64,000 nt of DNA from Manduca sexta (taxonomy: Eukaryota > Arthropoda > Insecta > Lepidoptera > Sphingidae): positions 10,323,170 through 10,387,169 of the forward strand of contig NC_051134.1 in assembly GCF_014839805.1 (NCBI RefSeq), written 5' to 3'. Position numbers and translations under genes: made by a program. Within the stretch, counting starts at the first letter, position 1. Every line of letters begins with the position of its first letter. Below are positions 55,510 to 64,000 of this stretch, piece by piece. The notes below the pieces were generated by a model that saw only the letters and a list, made by a program, of their open reading frames with translations, was not told where the DNA came from and did no database searches.

Positions 55510-57405
55510 TTTAATTCCTACTAAAAACTAATATTACGTACAATAATTCAGTATTTTATCATAAATGATGTTTGGATGAATTAAAATTTTGAAAACCCTT
55601 GTGGTTTTTAGTGTAGATGTTGCTTTTACTTTTCGTAAAGAAAATTGTAAGTGAATATTCAAATACTAGTGTATTATTAATTCCTATTGACTTTCATTCA
55701 CAGTTCCACCCACGTAAGTTATTTTCAGAATAAAACTGTACACTTTTCAAGACAAAACAGCTTATAAAATTAACCTTTGAACATTGTCTGTATAGAACTG
55801 ATTATAATATAATTATTATTAACATTTGTCGAACAAGCACACACACATATAAATTATTTAAACAGTCCTTATTAAAATGAACTGCATTTATTTAAGTCAA
55901 TAAGGATCAAAGTGCTTATCGCCAGAGTAATATAACACTAAACAAGCGATGTATATTCGATAGTCGAGATTGAACAGAACTAAAATCCAGGATCATTCAT
56001 AACACAAGAAATATGCCTCAGGTTTTGATACAGCACTTAAACAAGCCAATATAAACGTGCTATCTGTCATTTCAGAATCAATTACTCAGTCTCACAAGTT
56101 CTCCAAGTAGTCTAGAGCTAATTACTAAGTTTACCGCAAACCGATGTTTACGCAATCGGAACAGCACTTAGTGTAATACAAAAAGTTATACCGTAATGCG
56201 TATATATCATGTCGCAAAGAGTCTCCGTGGAGCCAACCTAAATCTCTTGTTATTAATGAGACAAGTTTTAATTGTGCCCCGCCAGTGTGTTCGCGCCCTT
56301 TGTGAGGTTACGTAAGCTGAGCGGGCTGTTCACGCGCCAACTTGTTGGACAATTTGTTTAGTGAGTTTATCGAACGATTTTTTTAAAAAAGGAATCATAA
56401 CTTTTTAAATAAGGTGCATACGGCTATGGTCGGATACGGGATAAGATTGTATAACAAAAAAATATCACGAAACTATGGTTGTTTTTTAATTTAAGCCACA
56501 TAAGCGGCGACGCCGTTTCTTTTTGCCGCGCCCTGTATTCCGAAATTGATGCTACGACTAAGAACAGGTGTGCTGTGTTCAGTATATCAAAAAAAGGTAG
56601 ATATTGTTCTTCTTAACAGTGATTGGGACTTCTACTTGATTTTGTGGACCTTATTATATCAACTTTAGAAGCGTTATTAGAACTCAATCCCTATTTATAT
56701 TTTGTCTATTGAAACTATTGCATAATTATAAAAAAATATAGTACAAAAGTGTGAAGTACCTAACTACCTATCCAACTACAATACACTAATATAATATTAT
56801 ATTTACTACTAAACACAAAATGTAACAGCTACTTCCTCCCAGAAGGCACACCTATCATCCGAAACGACAAATACAAGCTGTACCATCGTGTTGCTTTTCT
56901 GTGTCCACACTGCTGTGGAGCCCATTGGCTAACTACTTGATCGGACAGATAAATCTGTAGACAAATGATATGTCTACAGCATCGTCTTACAAAAAATCGA
57001 AGCGTAAATGGCCCACCGTATTCTCTCCCAAAGTTTTTGCGAAAGGGAGCTCGGGCTTCTCCGGCTTTTTTACGCACCTGTCATACTTTTTTTAAGATTT
57101 CCGCGATACAAAGTCCACGAGATTAAATAAATAATACTGACAAAACAAACTTGTTTATTCACTCGTCCAACACTGACTTGCTTTGAAACTTTCTTCATTA
57201 ATATTAATGTACAAAAATTTTATTTTGCAAAAAACATGCTTAATTTTTTTTTATTCAATTGATAGGTCATTTTTGAATATAAGTTACAAAAAATATTAAG
57301 ATCTACTAAGTGCATGACATCACAAATAAAAGCCATTCAGGTTTTGATTCCTGTTTGTATCCCGAAGTAACAAGAAAGTATGAAGACATTGTGGTTAAGC
57401 AAATT
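55510..57405. other. Non-coding DNA
   Basis: A GC-richer patch lies at 56265-56345. An 82-codon - strand frame at 56829-57077 has no recognised domain. Confidence 0.35.
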
Positions 57406-57409
57406 TCAT

Positions 57410-57541
57410 GACTGCGGATTGTACAGAAGAAAAGTCGCTAGGTGACATAATTATGCTGGCTGCCCAAACCCCAAATTTAATTACTGCGAATTGTTTAGAA
57501 TAAAAGTCATTAGCCGACATAATTATGCCGGCCGACCTAAA
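57410..57541. repeat. Two-unit tandem duplication
   Basis: Two units of about 66 bp: ACTGCGGATTGTACAGAA and ACTGCGAATTGTTTAGAA, each followed by GACATAATTATG then CTGGCTGCC or CCGGCCGAC. The GACATAATTATGCCGGCC piece resembles family C. Confidence 0.75.
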
Positions 57542-57544
57542 CTA

Positions 57545-58375
57545 ATATTCCAGTACTTTATCGTGAATAATTCCGCAACGATAAAAGATTAAACCAAAAC
57601 TTAATTTCCATCGCCCACAAACCCAGTTACCTCTTACGCAACGAACACTGCAGTAAAAAGTAACTCGGACCAAATCCAACGGAAAATTGTCCGAGCGGTA
57701 AACTGAATCTACTAAAGAGCTAAAATCCACAAAACCGATTACTTTTAACTTTCCTATCATAAAAGAGTTTCGAACGTTTTTTGCTGTGTGGAATTTAAAA
57801 GCGATTTTAATGGTCAGCAAAGTTTTGCTTGATGTAAGCTGGTGCTGAATGCTGCTTGGTTTTGGATTAATTTGTCATTTTGCTTCATGTTAATAGCGTT
57901 TAAATAAGAGCTTAGATGTTTGGCGATTTAATACGATAAATTGATAATACTTACCAACATAATCTAAATATATTTCAAACTCTTCCCTATCCTTCTATTT
58001 GATTACTTTCGTTTAATGAAATCAAATTATTTATTTGTAAGCATAGATAGTTTACAGGTGTTATAGAAATACATAATTTGTTCAATATGCTTTGCTGTTG
58101 CGTCAGCGTACAAATATATAAGTTTTATGTTGACTAATACATTTGTTGCGAGTTAAGTCTAAATATTGCTTCCAGAGACCCGTCGAACCTCATGCGTGTC
58201 ACAGCCGAGCCTGGCTTATGGGAGTTGCAGCGAGTTGGGTGTGAGGATGAGATAAAATTGTATCCACATAATCTTGCAAACTTAATATGATTTTCTTGAC
58301 CTTTCCTTAGCTACACAATTTGTCGCATTGGAATTCAACTCTAGGACTTCTGTGCCTACATCCGATATACGCTGC
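57545..58375. other. Non-coding, nothing recognised
   Basis: A 92-codon - strand frame at 57542-57820 lacks any domain I know. Confidence 0.35.
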
Positions 58376-58377
58376 CA

Positions 58378-58622
58378 TTTTTGCTGGTGGTAAGATATAT
58401 TTTATATCCGCCCAGATAGCGACCACCGTACACAAGGTATTAATAACCGCCATAGTGGCCCACGTAATTGTGTCGGATTCCGGCATCAACTTGTGTATAT
58501 CCGGTTCCAACAGACCAGCATAATTGTGTCGATTGCCGAGGGGTAATCATCTCTCGTCAGCCGACATTTTATTGGACCCCACTCCACTTACTATCCGGAG
58601 TAGGGGTCACTTTGCCGTGCGA
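58378..58622 (-). repeat. Family C repeat, complete
   Basis: GTAAGATATATTTTATATCC, ATAGTGGCCCACGTAATTGT, GATTGCCGAGGGGTAATCAT, CTCGTCAGCCGACATTTTAT and ACTATCCGGAGTAGGGGTCA. Confidence 0.9.
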
Positions 58623-58639
58623 TATCCTCTGCTGACCGT

Positions 58640-58770
58640 AGTTCTCTGAGCCCTCTAAACGTAGCTTCAAGTGACCGTCGACCGTCTCGATCTTAAACAG
58701 CCCGCATCCGCTGCTCACCGCCTTTGTCCAGTTGTCAGTCCATCGTAAATCAGGGTATCCTCGACTACAT
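58640..58770 (-). pseudogene. Possible LINE relic
   Basis: The - strand reads RWTDNWTKAVSS, similar to the W-T-D-x-W-T-K stretch near the C-terminus of some lepidopteran LINE proteins, then loses the frame. Weak evidence. Confidence 0.3.
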
Positions 58771-58849
58771 CTACCTAATCACAATTTCTACTCCAGCACT
58801 TGTCTACTCCATCAATGGACTGTTTTTGCGAGCAATAAATGAAATGACA

Positions 58850-58992
58850 GCCTCGGTCATATACATTGCGCTACGGCTACTGTGCTGAGATCTCAAGTAT
58901 AATGAGGGCTTGGGTAAGGTATATGGTTTTTGTGTCTAATATGAACACGGAGCTCTGCCTACCCTATATAAAGAAAAGGCGTGATGGTATTT
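58850..58992 (+). mobile_element. SINE family A, decayed
   Basis: ACAGCCTCGGTCATATACAT, GCTACTGTGCTGAGATCTCA, and the end AAGAAAAGGCGTGATGG. Confidence 0.6.
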
Positions 58993-58999
58993 AATAAAA

Positions 59000-60078
59000 A
59001 TGCGAAAGCTCTTAAACGCAGGTGAGTCAGAGTGGATGTGACTGGCGCACATATTTCTATATAAAGAGCAATCACTTGTATGGAATCGCTGTGGAATAAC
59101 GCAAAGTTACGCACATTACCGGCGTGATATAGATGCCTTTCGTTTCGCGAGCATGCAAAGAGTTAGGTCAATTGGTATTTTGTATTATTAACAACTTGCG
59201 AAGGAATAATATTAACTGTTAAGCACACTTAACCTTTCAAAACAGTTACAACGTTAGATAATTTGTAAATGCTTTGACCTTTGATAAAATAAATTACGAG
59301 GGAGGTGATATTTTTGTGACATTACGAGAACTTTTCAGATTGTCTTCAACATACAAAGAAAATCTTTATTTAATTAAGCGTTGCTATTCATGTTAATGGT
59401 TTATAGTATCTGGTTATATTTATTTATTTTGGGGTGACAAACAGCAGCACATGAAGTTTACAAGCGGCTGTATCAACATTTAAGTACATAAGTGTACTGC
59501 CCAAAGCATCGAAACGTCGTGAGTCTATACTTAATTAAAAAAATAAAAGAAGTATAAATCCCAAAAGTAATACATAATATATAAGTAATCTCAATAACAT
59601 ACAGAACGAGAAGACATTTAATAGGACCTATAATTTATTTCACTCCAAATAATTACTATATTTACTTACATCAAAAATAAATTTTAATCCGAGCTCTAAG
59701 TCAAATTCATTAACTAATAATAACAGTCTCTAATAATCATAGTGTCTAATTAATTTATGCTCGCCACTCGCGACGCCCGTGTGTCCGCCCACACGAATTG
59801 TCACAGAGCGTCTCCCACTTTACGGATGTTAATGGCCGCTATTTGACGGCAGACGTTGATAGATACGAAGTGCTCGAGGCAAACGCTAACTGGTTAACCC
59901 TCTACTTGTTACGTGAAGGGGGAAACAGTGTGTAGTGCGATTGAGAAATTATGACGTTTAGTGATTATGGGATGTTGTATGAGCGTGTTAATGTTAGTTT
60001 TGAGATTAGCTTTTGCTCGTGTCTTCTCTTGGGTGAAATACAAGGCGTGAATGAAATAAAAGTAAAAATCCACTTTAA
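59000..60078. other. Non-coding DNA
   Basis: A short family E piece (AAAGCATCGAAACGTCGTGA) is at 59503. 59755-59890 is a GC-richer unique patch. No gene. Confidence 0.4.
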
Positions 60079-60081
60079 TTA

Positions 60082-60374
60082 TTGGTGGTAGGTCTCTCAT
60101 ATGTGAGAGTCCGCCTGGGTAGGTACCACCGCAATGTCTATTTCTGCTGTCAAGCTGTGTAGGCACTGTTGTGTTCCGATTTGAAGGATATTACAGCCAT
60201 GGTAACAACTGGACATAATAAGACTTAACATCTCATGTCTCAGGGTGACAAGCGCAGTGCTATACCAAACAATACTCTATAATTCAAAGTGTTGGATCGT
60301 GTTTCTATTATTTATGGCGAACGTATCGCTTATCAGGGGAACGGCAAGCTTGTTTCGTCATTCATGTTATTGTT
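60082..60374 (-). repeat. Family D repeat, left arm of an inverted pair
   Basis: It runs from the end hairpin GTCTCTCATATGTGAGAGTC to AACGGCAAGCTTGTTTCGTC, near full length. Confidence 0.88.
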
Positions 60375-60377
60375 TAG

Positions 60378-60570
60378 TATTTCACTGCGCTCGCCATCTT
60401 AAAACATGAGATGTTGTCTTATTATGTCCAGTAGTTACACTGGCTACAATGCCCTTCAAACTGGAACACAACAGTGACTAAACACTGCTACTTGGCGGTA
60501 GAAATAGTCATTGCGGTGGTACCTACCCAGACGGACTCTCACATATGAGAGACCTATCACCAGTAAAGCA
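60378..60570 (+). repeat. Family D repeat, right arm of an inverted pair
   Basis: It is 5'-truncated, starting at TTTCACTGCGCTCGCCATCT and ending at the CTCTCACATATGAGAG hairpin and CCTATCACCAGTAAA. Confidence 0.88.
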
Positions 60571-60721
60571 AAGTCAAGTTAGTTCAATAAAAATAATAAC
60601 CTAATTATTGTCATAACGTCTTAATTTAATAGAATATTAAAAATATCAAGCGATGTACATCTGCCAACATTTCACGCTCCAAGATCAAAGTACTAATCAG
60701 TGGCCGGGATCAAAGAGGCCT

Positions 60722-61262
60722 GGATATACTGTTAGGAACTGAAGCGATTTTGATTAAAATAAAAAGAACTATCACTGACTACAGATATGTATACTTTCAC
60801 AATAGGGGACCGGCCTATGCTTGATTTTGTACATTATTCTATATGTAATGGTTAATAGTACGAAAAAGAAGCACTCCTGCGAAAACTCCATAAAAATTGG
60901 TTTAAAAATGAGCGAGTAATTCATATTTAAAATATTGTGAAGTGCAGAAGTGGGCGCGATGTGGGGATATCCCTTCATCTCTTTCTTTCGCACAATTCGT
61001 AATTCCCGATGACGTCACATATGGGTATTTCGTCTCTTTTCTGTTTCTTGTTAATTACCTCTTCCACCGAAATTCAAAGACTTTTAACTTGTTGATTTTT
61101 TTCCGGATTTTAATAATTCCTTTTGTGTTATAATTGATATTATGTAAATATTTGATAATAGTAAAGAACAAAATTGAGTCTGGTACCCTGTTATTACACT
61201 AACCAACCGACGGACACGACTATCAATAACCAACTGCCCCGGTCTATCAAACTCCCAGTGTT
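60722..61262 (+). repeat. Repeat interrupted by about 390 bp
   Basis: GTTAGGAACTGAAGCGATTT to TTTCACAA (60800) and ACTAACCAACCGACGGAC to GTTTATAG match the reverse of 32401-32655. The DNA between (about 60800-61190), containing GATGACGTCACATATGGGTA, is absent there and looks inserted. Confidence 0.6.
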
Positions 61263-61460
61263 TATAGTAAAGCTAACTTTTCGGGGGTAAAAGTCCCGCT
61301 ATAATATATTATCCCGGGATAGAAAGTAGTCTATAGCCTTTCCAGGGTCTTAAACTATCTATATACCAAATTTCATAAAAATCCGTTCAGTAGATTTTGA
61401 GAAAATCGATAATATACAGACAGACAGAAAAGGGGTCTTTATTTTATAATATACACAATA
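61255..61460 (-). repeat. Family F element
   Basis: GTAAAAGTCCCGCTATAATA, CCCGGGATAGAAAGTAGTCT, AATTTCATAAAAATCCGTTC and GACAGACAGAAAAGGGG. It is inverted relative to 31866-32070. Confidence 0.82.
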
Positions 61461-61518
61461 ATTTGCGTTTCGTATGGTATAAACACGCCCCTTTGACTTA
61501 AAACTGTACGATATTTAA

Positions 61519-61584
61519 TAATTATAGTACAGAATATGTCAGTCTTAATTTATATTAAGACTGACATATTCTGTACTATAATTA
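61519..61584. repeat. Perfect 31-bp hairpin with 4-nt loop
   Basis: The 31-nt arm starting TAATTATAGTACAGAATA is followed by the loop TTAT and its exact reverse complement ending at 61584. Confidence 0.95.
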
Positions 61585-61589
61585 CTTTA

Positions 61590-62925
61590 CTATATCTTTA
61601 TATCAAATAATATGTGTATGTATGATGCCTACAGACTGGTAAACGGCTGGTGCGTACTTAATGATTTTTTTTGATATTCAGATCAACCAAGCGGAAAATC
61701 CTGTGAAGTTCGGCAGCGATCGTACACGTATATAATAAGATAATGCACAGACGAGGAAAAAAATAAGTACAGAGTCTTACATTAGAATAAATCTGATATC
61801 TGTAGGAGCGTTGGCCTTTCATCCTTCTGAGATTAAAGCGCTCGTTCCCTGTGTAACCATACGGAAAATCTCAACGAATGAATTTCTATTAATATGAAAA
61901 TAATATCTACCATTTTTTAATATTCCGAATTCGAAATTCTGTTTCATTATCTTTATTGTGTTTTACGCCATTGGATTGGCCAGTGTTATTTTTTATCGTT
62001 TGAGTATATACGGCCAGTTGTAAGAGCTAAGATTTTTTTTCTAAGTAAAATTCTCACGTTCAATATGATAGATGCCTTGGTATTTCACTTCAATGACAAA
62101 AGAGGTGAGATCTAAATGGGCGTTCAATAGTCGGTCCGGAATTTATTTATAACAAAATAAAATATTTTATAACAACTCAAAATATCATTAATTCTTCTTA
62201 TAAATTAAGATAATAAATTGAAGCTTAAGGTTTGACTTGGCTAGTTCGAATATACGAATTTTGTTACAGCCTTCACAAGTTATCTTATTCTCCAATTAGC
62301 TATTATTATATGGAGAGAGCTCCATGACTATTTTAGTAGGGATGTTCGATGGCCAGTTTTCACCAGCGAACCAATTATTTGGAAGAATAAAATGAAGAAG
62401 TTACAGCTTTAGAACTTGCGAAGGCTATAATATAATTCGTATAATAATCTGGAAAAACCGTCTTACCCTGTCATCCGGTCTTACCCACCTTACCCATATC
62501 AATTTCTTAAAACACCACACTAGTTAAAACATAGAAATAACTAATAAGTAAGACATCCAAACTTAGTAAGCAATAAAACCATAAGCATTGTAATCGTATT
62601 TTGCCAAGAAAAGTTTCCACTTGTTATTCTGGTTACGTCTCTTTGAAACTATATCCCTGTGAACGGCAAACAAAATGATAACTACTGTAAACAACGCACT
62701 TATAGCTTTGAAGATGAAACATTTTTCTGTTATTTTTTTTTCATACGAGCATTGCAAAGTGACTGGAAGTATGTCGTAGAAACTCTTGTTCTAATATAAT
62801 TTTAAAATTAAAAACATAAATGTCTTATGTCAACTCGTGTAAAACAAGTGCTCAATGATAAAAATACATTCTCTGAATTTATCCGTATTTTTCATTTCAC
62901 GTATAGTATTTTCATTATTTTTACT
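61590..62925. other. AT-rich non-coding DNA
   Basis: No supported gene or repeat. Confidence 0.4.
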
Positions 62926-62927
62926 AC

Positions 62928-63135
62928 AAAGTTGAGTGGGATTCAATAGAATGTCTACTGACGGAAGATGATTACCTCGGCAGTCGAGACAATTATGCCG
63001 GTCTGTTGGAATCAGATATACACAGGCTGATCCCAGAACGCGACACACTTACGTGGGCCACTATGGCGGGTTGTAACACCTTGTGTACGGAGGTCACTAT
63101 CCGGGCGGATATGAAATATATTCTACTACCAACAA
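62928..63135 (+). repeat. Family C repeat
   Basis: TTGAGTGGGATTCAATAGAA, GCCGGTCTGTTGGAATCAGA, GGGCCACTATGGCGGGTTGT and GGGCGGATATGAAATATATT. The hairpin has lost part of its right half. Confidence 0.85.
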
Positions 63136-63195
63136 ACATATAACTCAACTAAGTTTGCTCACGATTTCGCCAGTGTTAGTCTTTTTCCATAGGTT

Positions 63196-63695
63196 NNNNN
63201 NNNNNNNNNNNNNNNNNNNNNNNNNNNNNNNNNNNNNNNNNNNNNNNNNNNNNNNNNNNNNNNNNNNNNNNNNNNNNNNNNNNNNNNNNNNNNNNNNNNN
63301 NNNNNNNNNNNNNNNNNNNNNNNNNNNNNNNNNNNNNNNNNNNNNNNNNNNNNNNNNNNNNNNNNNNNNNNNNNNNNNNNNNNNNNNNNNNNNNNNNNNN
63401 NNNNNNNNNNNNNNNNNNNNNNNNNNNNNNNNNNNNNNNNNNNNNNNNNNNNNNNNNNNNNNNNNNNNNNNNNNNNNNNNNNNNNNNNNNNNNNNNNNNN
63501 NNNNNNNNNNNNNNNNNNNNNNNNNNNNNNNNNNNNNNNNNNNNNNNNNNNNNNNNNNNNNNNNNNNNNNNNNNNNNNNNNNNNNNNNNNNNNNNNNNNN
63601 NNNNNNNNNNNNNNNNNNNNNNNNNNNNNNNNNNNNNNNNNNNNNNNNNNNNNNNNNNNNNNNNNNNNNNNNNNNNNNNNNNNNNNNNNNNNNNN
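63196..63695. other. Assembly gap of exactly 500 N
   Basis: A round-number run of N is normally a placeholder of unknown size. The left side ends 60 nt after a family C repeat and the right side resumes in ATATTATTATTATTATAA, like a family B tail. Open frames crossing it are artefacts. Confidence 0.98.
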
Positions 63696-64000
63696 ATATT
63701 ATTATTATTATAAATGTTTGACCAAGTAGTAGTTTTAACCTCGACATTAATCGCTAATACCCTGCTCAGTCCCATCTTAATCATATTAGGCGCTGGGGTG
63801 TAAACACCAGACTTTGTTTCAATGGAAATAAAAAAAAACATTTTTAAAAGTGCAGGGCGACCTGCCTTCCTGTGTCACATACCTCTTGCGAATCTAAAAA
63901 AAATCTACTAATGGAGTATTATTATTTCTTACTTATAGCATTTGGGCTCTAAATAATCATCCAATCTATTCCCTTGTTACAAAGATTTCATTATTTTGCA
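63696..64000. other. Non-coding after the gap
   Basis: It starts with an (ATT)n stretch; otherwise unrecognised. Confidence 0.4.

Noticed and set aside
63083..63841. Open frames of 200-221 codons on both strands
   Set aside because: They consist almost wholly of X residues translated from the N gap.

Overview
The window is nuclear DNA from a moth or butterfly (Lepidoptera). This rests on three observations: the AT-rich background, a gene split into nine exons by GT-AG introns, and dense tRNA-headed SINEs and other short interspersed repeats of a kind familiar from lepidopteran genomes. I cannot name the species. No prokaryotic feature, CRISPR array or intact transposase/reverse transcriptase gene is visible.

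One protein-coding gene is supported. It lies on the + strand, with nine coding exons between 26202 and 35502, a likely non-coding 5' exon part from 26128, and poly(A) signals at 35569 and 36152. The spliced frame is open for 1356 nt (451 residues plus stop) with consistent phases at all eight junctions. It encodes a secreted or GPI-anchored acid sphingomyelinase-like phosphodiesterase (SMPDL3A/3B type) of normal family length. Most metal ligands are present, but motif III reads G-H-N-D instead of G-N-H-D and the GDxxxH histidine is a serine. An unusual enzyme or a pseudoenzyme is therefore possible. A 20-codon upstream ORF ends in a 4-nt ATGA overlap with the main start.

The flanks (1-26 kb and 36-64 kb) are gene-poor and filled with repeats. 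I name the families by letter. Family A is a tRNA-derived SINE of about 260 bp. Family B is a second tRNA-headed SINE with an (ATT)n tail, and three of the A/B copies keep clear target-site duplications. Family C is a roughly 250-bp repeat with a conserved hairpin and a recurrent short open frame. Family D is a roughly 310-bp repeat with a 3' terminal hairpin. Family E carries a conserved CGAAACGTCG block. Family F is a short element ending in a GCGAGCAAAAGCTA-like tail. Family G is a roughly 220-bp repeat present twice in opposite orientation. There are also C-terminal relics of RTE-type LINE proteins, a hAT-like non-autonomous element, and long foldback (MITE-like) elements at 30313-30563, 36627-36999 and 49233-49500.

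The gene's introns have taken in the same families (A, B, C, D, E, F and a foldback), so most of its intron length is repeat-derived. An exactly 500-N assembly gap lies at 63196-63695, flanked by repeat sequence. The remaining stretches are AT-rich and show no gene I can support.
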